DNA of 64,000 nt from Nitrospira sp. (lineage in GTDB: Bacteria; Nitrospirota; Nitrospiria; Nitrospirales; Nitrospiraceae), in contig JAFEBL010000003.1 in the NCBI GenBank assembly GCA_018242665.1, positions 39,058-103,057 on the forward strand, given 5' to 3'. Of the stretch, positions 16,521-24,563 are shown in pieces. The position numbers and the translations under genes were made by a program. Below the pieces are notes generated by a model. The model had not been told where the DNA came from, made no database searches, and saw nothing but the letters and a program-made list of their open reading frames with translations. How positions within the stretch are numbered: position 1 is the first letter of the stretch; each line of letters begins with the position of its first letter.

Positions 16521-17411
16521 ATGAACATTAAAGACTATCTCGAACAGAAGCGGCTGGCAGTGGACCGTTTTCTCGATCAGGTCAGCCCTCCCGCCGCCAC
16601 ACCGCCCACGACGCTCCATGAGAGCATGCGGTACAGTTTGATGGCGGGTGGCAAGCGCGTCCGGCCGATCCTCACCATCGCCGCAGCAGAGGCGGTCGGC
16701 ACCACACCGCCCGGGCTGATGGCCGTGGCCTGTTCGCTGGAATTCATCCATACCTATTCCTTGATTCACGACGACTTGCCCTCAATGGATAACGACGACT
16801 TTCGTCGGGGCAAGCCGACCAACCATAAGGTATACGGCGAAGCGATGGCGATTCTAGCCGGCGACGCCCTGCTGACCATGGCCTTCGATCTCATCAGCCG
16901 GCCCGAGCTCATGAAAGGCTGTGAGCCCACCCGGCAGGTGCGCATGCTTCAAGAACTAGCCTACGGATCCGGCAACATGGGCATGGTGGGCGGTCAGGTT
17001 TTCGACATCCAGGCCGAGAATCAGGACATCGATCTCCCCACGCTCCAGAACATCCACAAGCACAAGACCGGCATGCTGATTCGCGCCGCCGTGCGCATGG
17101 GCGCGATTGCGGCCGGGGCGACGGATCGGCAGCTCGACGACATGACCGGGTATGCCGAGGACATCGGCCTGGCCTTCCAGATCGCCGACGATGTGTTGAA
17201 TGTCACCGGAACACGCGAGGAGCTCGGCAAGAATCCCAATACCGATGCCGAGCGCGGGAAGAAGACCTATCCGACGTTTTACGGCGTCGACGGCGCACGC
17301 AAGCTGGCGGACGACTGTGTGACCCGCGCGATCGGCCGGCTGGACACATTCGGCCCCTCAGCCGACCCGCTCCGCGAGATCGCGCGCTACATCACTGCGC
17401 GAAAGAACTGA
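16521..17411 (+). CDS. ispA: Polyprenyl (farnesyl/geranylgeranyl) diphosphate synthase
   Basis: The 296-residue protein is a class I trans-prenyltransferase. The first aspartate-rich motif is DDLPSMDND near residue 83, preceded by GGKRVRP for substrate binding; the second region is IADDVLN, followed by GK and KKTYP. It condenses IPP with allylic diphosphates to give FPP or GGPP, the feedstock for hopanoids and carotenoids. That fits the hpnA and cruF-like genes downstream on the same strand. MNIKDYL at 16521 is the natural start. Length is typical of IspA. Product chain length cannot be read with confidence. Confidence 0.93.
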   Translation: MNIKDYLEQKRLAVDRFLDQVSPPAATPPTTLHESMRYSLMAGGKRVRPILTIAAAEAVGTTPPGLMAVACSLEFIHTYSLIHDDLPSMDNDDFRRGKPTNHKVYGEAMAILAGDALLTMAFDLISRPELMKGCEPTRQVRMLQELAYGSGNMGMVGGQVFDIQAENQDIDLPTLQNIHKHKTGMLIRAAVRMGAIAAGATDRQLDDMTGYAEDIGLAFQIADDVLNVTGTREELGKNPNTDAERGKKTYPTFYGVDGARKLADDCVTRAIGRLDTFGPSADPLREIARYITARKN

Positions 17412-17412
17412 C

Positions 17413-17507
17413 GTGAGGCGTGAAACGTAAGACGTGAAAGGCAATTCCTTCGTTCACACCATTCTCCCTCGCCATTTACCTTTCACCGTTCACGTCTCAC
17501 GCTTCAC
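17413..17507. repeat. Heptad-periodic repeats in inverted pair (family C, copies 3 and 4)
   Basis: The left half reads GTGAGGC, GTGAAAC, GTAAGAC, GTGAAAG (17413-17440). The right half reads CATTTAC, CTTTCAC, CGTTCAC, GTCTCAC, GCTTCAC (17473-17507). The two halves are roughly complementary and could pair over about 28 bp with a 32-base loop. The array begins 1 bp after the ispA stop codon and ends 12 bp before hpnA. Confidence 0.65.
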
Positions 17508-17519
17508 GGAATCTCACGC

Positions 17520-18503
17520 ATGAAAGCTCTCGTCACCGGCGCAACCGGATTTGTCGGCGGGGCCGTGGCCCGCGCGCTGGTGAAGGCCGGAGTGGAGGTC
17601 CGGGTCATCTCCCGCGCAGGGGCTGATCTGCAGAACCTGGCCGGGCTCCCGGTGGAACAGGTACAGGGCGACCTCCGCGATCGCGACTCGCTTCGCCAGG
17701 CGCTTCACGGCTGCCGGCAGCTCTATCACGTCGCGGCGCATTACGCGCTCTGGGCCAAAGATCCCTCCATCTTCTACGACATCAATGTCACCGGCACCAG
17801 AACGCTCCTTGAGACGGCTCGCGAGGTGGGCATCGAGCGTACGGTCTATTGCAGTACCATCGGCGCAATCGGCTTGCCCCCCGGTGGAGGATTGGGCACG
17901 GAAGACACGCCGGTTTCGCTCGAACAAATGGCAGGACATTACAAACGGTCCAAGTATCTTGCCGAGCAGGAAGTGCTGAAACTCGCGCGGGAAGGCCTGC
18001 CGGTCGTCATCGTGAACCCCAGCGCACCGGTCGGGGCCGCTGATGTGAAACCGACCCCTACCGGCCAGATCATCGTAGACTTCATGAAGGGCCGGATGCC
18101 CGCCTACATCGAAACGGGTATGAATTTGATCGATGTCGACGACGTGGCCCAGGGCCACCTGTTAGCGATGGAGAAGGGCCGACAGGGCGAACGCTACATT
18201 CTCGGCAATAAGAACCTGTTGCTGAACGACGTGTTTCAGATGCTCAGCCGGATCACGGGCGTGAAGGCGCCCTCCGTCAAGCTCCCTCGCCTGGCCATTC
18301 TGCCGTTGGCCTATGCGAATCAATGGCTCTCGAACCTGACCGGCGTGCCACCCCGGATCCCGCTCGAAGGCGTGAAGATGGCCAAGTACAAAATGCACTA
18401 CGACTGCTCGAAGGCCATCCGCGAACTGGGGCTGCCCCAAACGCCGGTCGCGGTCGCGCTGGAGAAGGCGGTGCGGTGGTTTCGCGAGCATGGCTACGTG
18501 TAA
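17520..18503 (+). CDS. hpnA: Hopanoid-associated NAD-dependent sugar epimerase HpnA
   Basis: The 327-residue protein is an extended short-chain dehydrogenase/epimerase. It has GATGFVGG for NAD binding at residues 7-14, a YKRSK catalytic Tyr-Lys pair near 140, and the upstream Ser of CSTIGAIGLP. Closest in style to HpnA, which is tied to hopanoid side-chain or ribosyl-hopane metabolism; the exact reaction is still discussed. Placement directly after ispA and before a carotenoid gene supports a polyisoprenoid role. Length is normal. The repeat array of family C separates it from ispA, and copy A6 follows the stop codon by 2 bp. Confidence 0.9.
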   Translation: MKALVTGATGFVGGAVARALVKAGVEVRVISRAGADLQNLAGLPVEQVQGDLRDRDSLRQALHGCRQLYHVAAHYALWAKDPSIFYDINVTGTRTLLETAREVGIERTVYCSTIGAIGLPPGGGLGTEDTPVSLEQMAGHYKRSKYLAEQEVLKLAREGLPVVIVNPSAPVGAADVKPTPTGQIIVDFMKGRMPAYIETGMNLIDVDDVAQGHLLAMEKGRQGERYILGNKNLLLNDVFQMLSRITGVKAPSVKLPRLAILPLAYANQWLSNLTGVPPRIPLEGVKMAKYKMHYDCSKAIRELGLPQTPVAVALEKAVRWFREHGYV

Positions 18504-18505
18504 TC

Positions 18506-18627
18506 GGATGCGGGAAAAAGCCTTCAGCTGCGTGCTCGGCTCGACAAGATCCTCAACGTACTCCCAAGGGTACGCCTCCGGTCTTGTCAGCGCCTGCAGC
18601 CTCGCTGACAGACCTTTTTGAGCATCC
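18506..18627. repeat. Family A palindromic element, copy A6 (opposite orientation)
   Basis: Ends are GGATGCGGGAAAAAGCC and GACCTTTTTGAGCATCC, mutually inverted. The core, read here in reverse, has GACAAGATCCTCAACGTAC, GGGTACGCCTCCGGTCTTGTC. It begins 2 bp after the hpnA stop codon and ends 12 bp before the cruF-like start. So this copy also sits against a stop codon, but of a plus-strand gene. Confidence 0.85.
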
Positions 18628-18639
18628 TCGACTTGCCCG

Positions 18640-19449
18640 ATGGAATTTTTCTTTCTGTTTCTCAACACGATCTGGTTCCGCCCCTACGTGTTTGCCTTTC
18701 TGGCGGCGTTTTTGTTCTCAGCCATCGCGCTGATCGGCTGGCCGCGCACCTGGCGGTTCTGGCTCATCAGCTGGATCACGGCCTTCATCTGCGAGTACTC
18801 CTCCACGCGTAACGGCATTCCCTTCGGTTGGTACCACTACAACGGCTCCACGGTCGGCCAGGAACTCTACCTGTCGAATATTCCCTTCATGGATTCGATC
18901 TCGTTTTCGTTCCTCCTGTTCGCCAGCTACTGCCTCGCCCTTCTGTTGCTGCTGCCGGTGGAACCGAAACAGGGAGACGCACACCCGCAACTCCCGCGCC
19001 TTTCATTCGCGCTGGCCGAGCGCACGTCATGGCGGGTCTTCATCTTGACGGTGCTGTTCTTCGCCTTCATCGACATGGTGATCGATCCCGTCGCGCTGCG
19101 TGGCGACCGCTGGTTCCTCGGCAAAATCTATTATTATCCGGACCCGGGCGTGCATTTCGGCGTGCCCATAGCCAACTACGTCGGGTGGGCGGTGGTCGGG
19201 GCCATTTCGCTCCTCATCTACTTTCCGCTCGACCGCCGCCTCGCCGCCTCGCTCCCACCTCAAACGCCTTCCACCACACATCGCCTCTTGCTTGGCGCAG
19301 GCCTCTATTACGGCGTGCTGCTCTTCAATCTGGCGGTCACCTTCTGGATCGGTGAATCATTGCAGGGCACGACCGGCCTCTTGATGTATGTGCCGGTCAC
19401 CGCCATCCTGTTCCTACGATTGCTCCCCCCTGCTCCAGCCTCCGCTTGA
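18640..19449 (+). CDS. Carotenoid biosynthesis membrane protein (CruF/DUF422 type)
   Basis: The 269-residue protein has seven or eight hydrophobic segments. The early RNGIPFGWYHYN and YLSNIPFMDSISFSF stretches are the most characteristic parts of the DUF422/CruF family. Another conserved segment is IDMVIDPVALRGDRWFLG near 145. CruF hydrates the end group of carotenoids such as bisanhydrobacterioruberin or gamma-carotene in bacteria and archaea. In this window there is no phytoene synthase or desaturase, so the rest of the pathway must lie elsewhere. The gene follows ispA and hpnA on the same strand. Confidence 0.85.
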   Translation: MEFFFLFLNTIWFRPYVFAFLAAFLFSAIALIGWPRTWRFWLISWITAFICEYSSTRNGIPFGWYHYNGSTVGQELYLSNIPFMDSISFSFLLFASYCLALLLLLPVEPKQGDAHPQLPRLSFALAERTSWRVFILTVLFFAFIDMVIDPVALRGDRWFLGKIYYYPDPGVHFGVPIANYVGWAVVGAISLLIYFPLDRRLAASLPPQTPSTTHRLLLGAGLYYGVLLFNLAVTFWIGESLQGTTGLLMYVPVTAILFLRLLPPAPASA

Positions 19450-19558
19450 GCGGATTCGGTGTCACCTCATCCGACAGCCCGGCGCGATTGGCATTCATTC
19501 GAACGAGTCTGTATAGTGAGTGGACGGCTTGATGGTCTCGCTGAGAGGTATGCTGCGG

Positions 19559-20173
19559 ATGAAAAAAATCTGCGTGCTGCTGATGCTCGGATTCTTGGCC
19601 ACTCTCGGAGTGTTAGGGTGGTTTGGGTACCAATCGTACACGACAGGATTCAGCGCGAAAGCCGAACCGAATGAGCTGGAAGTGTTGATCGCTCGGCAAG
19701 TCCGTCATTTGGCGATTCCCTATGAAAATCGGCGACTCCGCAATCCTCTGCCGCTGACCCAGGACTTGCTCAAGGATGCGAGGGCCCATTTCGCCGACCA
19801 CTGCGCCGCTTGCCATGCCAATAACGGCAGCGGGGACACCGTCATCGGGAAAAATGTCTACCCGAAGTCGCCGGATCTCCGCCTCCCCGACACGCAAACG
19901 ATGTCGGATGGGGAGATGTTCTTCATCATTCAGAATGGCATCCGATTCACGGCTATGCCCGGCTGGGGCACCGGCGACCCCGCGAAGGACCGCGGGAGTT
20001 GGGAACTCGTGCATTTCATTCGCCACCTGCCAAGTATTACCGAGGAAGAACTGCAGGAAATGGCGGCGCTGAATCCGAAGACAAAACACGAACTCGAAGA
20101 AGAATCGATGATCGATCAGTTTCTGGGCGGGAACGATGCCGCGGCCGGCGCGACCGGCGCGCACCGCCATTAA
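19559..20173 (+). CDS. Membrane-anchored c-type cytochrome
   Basis: The 204-residue protein has an uncleaved signal/anchor at about 4-24, then one heme-c site CAACH near residue 83, with a methionine in FTAMPGWG near 130 as the likely sixth ligand. This is a single-heme cytochrome c domain of class I. It should carry electrons at the periplasmic face of the inner membrane. The C terminus is His- and Gly-rich. The ATG at 19559 with GAGAGG 10 nt upstream was preferred over upstream in-frame starts. It is followed tightly by an exported protein and a four-helix membrane protein, suggesting one transcript. Confidence 0.85.
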   Translation: MKKICVLLMLGFLATLGVLGWFGYQSYTTGFSAKAEPNELEVLIARQVRHLAIPYENRRLRNPLPLTQDLLKDARAHFADHCAACHANNGSGDTVIGKNVYPKSPDLRLPDTQTMSDGEMFFIIQNGIRFTAMPGWGTGDPAKDRGSWELVHFIRHLPSITEEELQEMAALNPKTKHELEEESMIDQFLGGNDAAAGATGAHRH

Positions 20174-20196
20174 TGCCCCAACGAAAGGATCTTCCC

Positions 20197-20517
20197 GTGA
20201 CATTCCTTCGCCTCTTCATCTTCGCGTTACTCCTCATCTGCGCCCCGGCTGTCGTGTCCGCCCACGGCACTGGTCAGCATGTGCTCGGCGTGGTCTCAGC
20301 CATTGATGCCACCCATATCGAAATCAAAACACCCAAAGGCCAGATCGTCTCAGTCCGCCTGACCGACAAAACCCAATACAAGGTCCGGAATCTTCGGCGC
20401 CCGAAGAGCCCTCCGCAGGTGGGAGATCGGGTCGTGGTCGAAGCGGAGAAGGGCACCGACGGGCTGACGGCCACGGAAGTGCACTATTCCGATTCACAGC
20501 CGAAAACGGCCCAGTAA
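20197..20517 (+). CDS. Exported small beta-strand protein, unknown
   Basis: The 106-residue protein has a signal peptide (FALLLICAPAVVSAHG). The mature part resembles small OB/DUF5666-like beta-barrels: HVLGVVSAIDATHIEIKTPKG, a conserved TDKTQYKV strand and VVVEAEKG. The GTG at 20197 has AAAGGA just upstream. An ATG at 20173, overlapping the cytochrome stop as TAATG, is the other option and would lengthen the N terminus by eight residues. Neighbours suggest a role with the cytochrome, perhaps metal binding through the His after the signal peptide. Confidence 0.7.
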   Translation: MTFLRLFIFALLLICAPAVVSAHGTGQHVLGVVSAIDATHIEIKTPKGQIVSVRLTDKTQYKVRNLRRPKSPPQVGDRVVVEAEKGTDGLTATEVHYSDSQPKTAQ

Positions 20518-20527
20518 GGACGGTTCC

Positions 20528-21001
20528 ATGCGCGTTTTTCAACTCTCACACAGCCGGTATGATGGCCAGGGCAGCGACGGCCTTCGTCCGCTGGTCATGC
20601 GCGTGCTCATCATGGGCCTCGCCGTGTTTCTGGCCGTGACGATCGTGCCCGGCATTGAGTCGAACAGCCTCGGCGCCGGCGTCGCCGCCGTCCTGGTCCT
20701 GACGTTGTTGAATACCCTCATCAGGCCGCTGTTGTACCTGCTGGCACTGCCCTTGATCGTGGTGTCGCTCGGCCTGTTCATGGTCGTCATCAATGCCCTG
20801 CTGCTGCAGGTGACCGCCGCTCTCGTCAAAGGGTTTACGGTGACGGGGTTCGGCGCATCGTTCTGGGGCGCGTTGGTGATCAGCCTCGTCAGCAGCCTCC
20901 TCAATATGCTGCTGGTGGTGGAGCATAGTCGCGTGGAAACCAGCCACCGTTCACATCGCCCGCCGACCATCATCAACCCGGATGGGTCAGAGCACTCGTG
21001 A
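20528..21001 (+). CDS. Phage holin-family (PF04020-like) membrane protein
   Basis: The 157-residue protein has four hydrophobic segments (about 23-42, 48-68, 74-97 and 110-130). The typical family sentence is LNTLIRPLLYLLALPLIVVSLG. The protein family is named after a mycobacteriophage holin, but free-standing bacterial members are common and of unknown function. The N-terminal MRVFQLSHSRYDGQGSDG is likely cytoplasmic and may be extra; an internal ATG near 20597 would give the usual family start. It follows the exported protein by 10 bp. Confidence 0.8.
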   Translation: MRVFQLSHSRYDGQGSDGLRPLVMRVLIMGLAVFLAVTIVPGIESNSLGAGVAAVLVLTLLNTLIRPLLYLLALPLIVVSLGLFMVVINALLLQVTAALVKGFTVTGFGASFWGALVISLVSSLLNMLLVVEHSRVETSHRSHRPPTIINPDGSEHS

Positions 21002-21203
21002 ACGCTGCGACTTTCCTTGAGTTACTCTGATATGACTGTTACAATGCGCCCCGACGCTCGATCTTCACCGCGGAGAGCGCACCACCTATAACGAGCACCA
21101 TGCTTCGAACTGGCAGCGGGTTCTCGCCCACGATCAGCACAACACGTATCGATGGGCCGCCGATCTCCCCCTGCCGATTTGCCGGCATCATGCATAGAGG
21201 TCG

Positions 21204-23033
21204 ATGAGTCCCTCAGCCGAATCAGCCAAAACCGCCGCAGAAACCCATCTTCAACGCACCCTGACTTCCGTGCTCAACGGCTTGCCGGCCGACGCCGCCT
21301 TGGTGGCGATTTTCCATCAGGAGCAAGGACCGCTGACCACACAGGTGCATCGAGGGTTCACGCCGCGCGATGTCCAGTCCATTGTCCGCACGCTCTCCTC
21401 GCAGAAAGTACTGACCGCCATCCCGGCCGGCAACGATCCTGACGCCTCACGCACCTTGCGGCTCCGGCTGGTCACGCCCGGCGCCAAATCCCTGCTGGGA
21501 GTGCCGCTCCGCCAGCGCAACCGCACCTACGGCTTCCTCGTCATCGGACGAAAAGACAACGCCGTGTTTGCGAAAAAAGATAAGACGATGCTCGAGCAGA
21601 CCAGCGACGACATCACGAAGGCGCTGGAACGGGATAACCTCTTTGATCTGAATATGCTGTTGAGCCGGCCATTGGTCGTGCAGGAGCCACAGCCGGTCGT
21701 GGCCGTCCAGGATGCCTTCAACCAGCCGACATCCCATGCGACCCCGGAGATTCAAGGCAAAATCGTCGCCCTGCTCAATGAACTGGACCAGACCCTGGCA
21801 TTTGATCGCGCCTGGATCGGCGCCTATGACCCACTCGCCGGCAACGTCGAGGTGCTCGGTATCGCCGGGGAACAAAAGACCGACCCCAAAGATCAGAAAA
21901 AGGATCTGAAAGCCGGCCAGCGCCTGACGCTCGATGCCTCAGCCGCCGGCTGGGTGGTGCGTCACCGGAAGCCACGGGTCGATCATGACCTCGCCTCCAC
22001 GCAAGGCCGCTTTCTCGATCACAAGCATTTGTATAAGGACCGCTTCCAGTCGTCGTTGGTCCTGCCATTTTTCCTGCGCGGGCAAGTCGGCGGCACGATC
22101 ACGCTGGCCTCAAAGGAAGCAGACCGCTATGCGGTGACCGACGCCCGCTTGCTCGAGCCGATCAACCTCAAATTAGTGGATCTGCTCCAAGCTGCGCCGC
22201 CGGCGGCGACAGGCGCCGTCAAAACCGAAGGTGCGCCCGATGCCGAGCCCGGCTCCCCCGCACTGATTTCGGCTGAACCGGTCATCAGAAAGCAGGAGCG
22301 TCAGGCCGCGATCGGAGAGTTCAGCGCCTTCCTCGCTACAGAAATCCGCGAGCCATTGGGGTCCATTCGCGCGCAATTGGAGGAAGTGACGGCAGAGGGC
22401 ATTCTTGATTTCGACCCCCAGACCCGTGTCGAGAACGCCATGCGCGACCTGATTCGCATCGAGGCGATCCTCAATGAGATCCTCGACTTCGCCAAGCCAC
22501 TGGACCTCAACCGCCGTCTCTGCCGCGTCCCCGAAATGGTCGAAAACGCCCTGACCGTGGTGGCCACGGAACTGGAAGCCACCCGCATTCAAGTCGTCAA
22601 GGAGTATCCCGGTGTATTGGCGCCGGTGCGGGCCGATGAAGCCAAGATGCAGCAAGTCTTCTTGAGCATTTTCAAGAATGCCATCGAAGCGATGACGCCC
22701 GGCGGCATCCTGACCATCAGCATGAGCAACCAGCGGTCTGGAAAACATCTGGAAGTCCAGATCCTCATCAAGAACAACGGGGCACCGATCCCGCCGGAAC
22801 ATGTGGACAAGGTGTTTGAGCCGTTCTTCACGACGAAACGTTCCGGCACCGGTCTTGGCTTGGCAACCGTGAAAAAGATTGTGGAAGAACATCAGGGCAG
22901 CATTGGCATTGCCGGCACCCCCGGCGAGGGCACAACCGTGACCATTCGCCTACCCGGCGTCAGCCGTGGGCCTGCGCACCGCTATCGTGGCCGCGGACGC
23001 CGCCCACCGCGTCGTCCCACCGCCGCATCCTAA
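21204..23033 (+). CDS. GAF-domain histidine-kinase-like protein lacking the phospho-acceptor His
   Basis: The 609-residue protein has two GAF-like segments (about 10-145 and 180-325) and then a histidine-kinase core (about 365-595). The H-box reads FLATEIREPLGSIR: the usual HE is TE, with Thr379 in place of the phospho-acceptor. The N-box (FKNAIEAM) is intact. The first G-box is IKNNGAPIP, where the conserved Asp is Asn524 and the second Gly is Pro528. The F- and second G-boxes (FEPFFTTK, GTGLGLATVKKIV) are normal. Nucleotide binding may be weakened and autophosphorylation at that position is impossible. No response regulator is adjacent. It may act as a scaffold or sensor pseudokinase. The Arg-rich C terminus is unusual. 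Confidence 0.85.
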   Translation: MSPSAESAKTAAETHLQRTLTSVLNGLPADAALVAIFHQEQGPLTTQVHRGFTPRDVQSIVRTLSSQKVLTAIPAGNDPDASRTLRLRLVTPGAKSLLGVPLRQRNRTYGFLVIGRKDNAVFAKKDKTMLEQTSDDITKALERDNLFDLNMLLSRPLVVQEPQPVVAVQDAFNQPTSHATPEIQGKIVALLNELDQTLAFDRAWIGAYDPLAGNVEVLGIAGEQKTDPKDQKKDLKAGQRLTLDASAAGWVVRHRKPRVDHDLASTQGRFLDHKHLYKDRFQSSLVLPFFLRGQVGGTITLASKEADRYAVTDARLLEPINLKLVDLLQAAPPAATGAVKTEGAPDAEPGSPALISAEPVIRKQERQAAIGEFSAFLATEIREPLGSIRAQLEEVTAEGILDFDPQTRVENAMRDLIRIEAILNEILDFAKPLDLNRRLCRVPEMVENALTVVATELEATRIQVVKEYPGVLAPVRADEAKMQQVFLSIFKNAIEAMTPGGILTISMSNQRSGKHLEVQILIKNNGAPIPPEHVDKVFEPFFTTKRSGTGLGLATVKKIVEEHQGSIGIAGTPGEGTTVTIRLPGVSRGPAHRYRGRGRRPPRRPTAAS

Positions 23034-23195
23034 TTCCTCCTGCGTCTTCCGTCGAACAAGCGGTTGGCAATGGCAATCGACCTTATTTTGCCGCGTCACC
23101 CCTCTGTTTCACCAAGCTGAACGTTCTAGACTTCACGCATTGCAAGGCAACCGCCATTCTTGATCTCAAAGGCCGGGCAAGGTGAGCCTCCTCCT

Positions 23196-23228
23196 GCGCG
23201 CGTCCAACGAGGGCCTTCCAAGGCCGCG
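23196..23228. repeat. Family B 33-bp element, copy 2
   Basis: It reads GCGCGCGTCCAACGAGGG followed by CCTTCCAAGGCCGCG, with the same small hairpin as copy 1 at 16221-16253 but in opposite orientation. It lies in a 444-bp gap (23034-23477) that otherwise holds only the promoter at 23374-23402; the open frames there have no homology signal. Confidence 0.7.
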
Positions 23229-23373
23229 TCCCGCTTACCCAATTGCCCCGCACACCTGCGGGTGGTCGTCGAAGCCGTCCATCTGCGCGCATGGGCCGAG
23301 CACATTCCTATTGTGCGCGGTCTGCGAGCAACTGGGTGGCCTCAGGACCACCCGCTCCCCTCCCCCTTTATTC

Positions 23374-23402
23374 TTGACACAGCTTCTTCGGGCAGCTAAG
23401 AT
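23374..23402 (+). promoter_or_regulatory. Sigma-70-type promoter
   Basis: A perfect TTGACA (23374-23379), a 17-bp spacer and TAAGAT (23397-23402) form a good housekeeping promoter. Transcription would start near 23409 and leave a leader of about 70 nt before the small exported-protein gene. A pyrimidine-rich tract precedes it. Confidence 0.65.
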
Positions 23403-23477
23403 TCCGGCACTCTTAAGGCTTTTAACGTCTATATTCTCGACCACCATACTTTCACATTCTTTCAAAGGAGTAGGGGT

Positions 23478-23846
23478 ATGAAACTCGTGATCGGCAGCGT
23501 CGCGACCCTTGCAGGTGTTTTGTTTCTGTGTTCGATGGCCTCCGCAAACCCGGCGCTGTTGCCGAAGCACGAAGGTTATCCGATGAAGAACGACGGCAGC
23601 CCGGTGAACGGACAGCCGACCGCCAATGATCCGGGACAGGGCGACGCGCGCGGGGAATCCACCCTGCTCAAGTCTGCCAATTCGTCCTCCAAGCATGCCG
23701 AGCAGAAGTTGACCAAGACGGACAATGCGCGCATCACCGAAGGCCAGGGCGCAGGCCGCTTGCCGAACGTGCAGGGTCCGCAGATCAAGATCGAGCCACC
23801 TGTGACCTCCGCGACCAAGATCACCGGCGAGCGCAAGATCGACTAA
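23478..23846 (+). CDS. Small exported hydrophilic protein, unknown
   Basis: The 122-residue protein has a clear signal peptide (about 1-23, ending ASA-N) and a mature part of about 100 residues that is Gly/Asn/Lys/Pro-rich and has no Cys or hydrophobic core, so it is probably disordered. An AAAGGAG 8 nt upstream supports the ATG. The gene has its own promoter and a perfect terminator, a sign that it is strongly and separately expressed. No family was recognised. Confidence 0.75.
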   Translation: MKLVIGSVATLAGVLFLCSMASANPALLPKHEGYPMKNDGSPVNGQPTANDPGQGDARGESTLLKSANSSSKHAEQKLTKTDNARITEGQGAGRLPNVQGPQIKIEPPVTSATKITGERKID

Positions 23847-23875
23847 TTCTCGTTTTCTAGATTCTGTGCTACGAA

Positions 23876-23905
23876 GGGGAAGCCGTACTCCGGCTTCCCC
23901 TTTTT
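23876..23905 (+). terminator. Rho-independent terminator
   Basis: A perfect 10-bp stem GGGGAAGCCG / CGGCTTCCCC with a 5-base loop is followed by TTTTT. It starts 29 bp after the stop of the small exported-protein gene. It lies just before the convergent glycosylase gene and would serve the plus strand; the other strand lacks a T-run. Confidence 0.9.
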
Positions 23906-24485
23906 ATTTCTTGGGGAGCGACCGTTTGACATTGGGACGGCGGGGGCTTGACGTCTCCGTCTCCAAACGAAACCGCCACGGTTTGTGAGCCCACTCCCCA
24001 GCATAGTCTACCCCGATACGCGGATGGCAGTTGAGCAAGCCGTCCTGGAGGGCCTCGCCGCGATCCTCAAACCAGAGGGACTGGCCGAGCGTCAGATCGC
24101 AACGATTCAGCCGGCGGTCGATATCGAACGCGCGGGTCAACCGTCCTGGTCCATCGATGAGTGTCCCTTCGCATTCCACCGCTCGCAGAAGGATCGCCGC
24201 CGGAAATCCTTCCTGTTCCGTGACCACATTCAGCATTTCATACATGCCATAGCAAAGGTAGACATAGGCATGGCCGGGCGGACCGAACAACACGTCCGTT
24301 CGTACCGTCCGTCCCTTCGAAGCATGACAGGCCTTATCCTCCGTGCCGATGTAGGCCTCCACTTCGATGATTCTTCCACTCGTCAGCCGACCGTCTCGCT
24401 CACGCAGGAGATACTTTCCGACCAACGAACGAGCCACGTCGAGGGTCGGTCGATTGAAATACTCACGAGGCAAGATCATCGCCAC
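23904..24485 (-). CDS. DNA-3-methyladenine glycosylase (AAG/MPG type)
   Basis: The 193-residue protein matches the AAG fold. It has FNRPTLDVARSLVGKYLLR at the start, the catalytic segment RIIEVEAYIGTEDKACHAS near 38-56, the aromatic GHAYVYLCYGMYEMLNVV stretch, and DGPGRLTRAFDI near 125. It removes alkylated and deaminated purines in base-excision repair and acts in the cytoplasm. Both M1 and M3 are possible starts. The gene is convergent with the exported-protein gene and its stop is at the terminator's T-run. Confidence 0.93.
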   Translation of the reverse strand: MAMILPREYFNRPTLDVARSLVGKYLLRERDGRLTSGRIIEVEAYIGTEDKACHASKGRTVRTDVLFGPPGHAYVYLCYGMYEMLNVVTEQEGFPAAILLRAVECEGTLIDGPGRLTRAFDIDRRLNRCDLTLGQSLWFEDRGEALQDGLLNCHPRIGVDYAGEWAHKPWRFRLETETSSPRRPNVKRSLPKK

Positions 24486-24563
24486 TCCAAAGCAACGTAT
24501 CCAGACGAGCTCGAATCGTAAATGTTCATGAGCCGTCGTTTCAATCGAGGGGAAGTGGCCGGC

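Noticed and set aside
17413..17507. CRISPR-like short repeats
   Set aside because: The units are 7 bp and degenerate with no spacers, and there are no cas genes in the window.
20528..21001. Prophage holin
   Set aside because: The family is common as a free-standing bacterial membrane protein, and no other phage genes are present.
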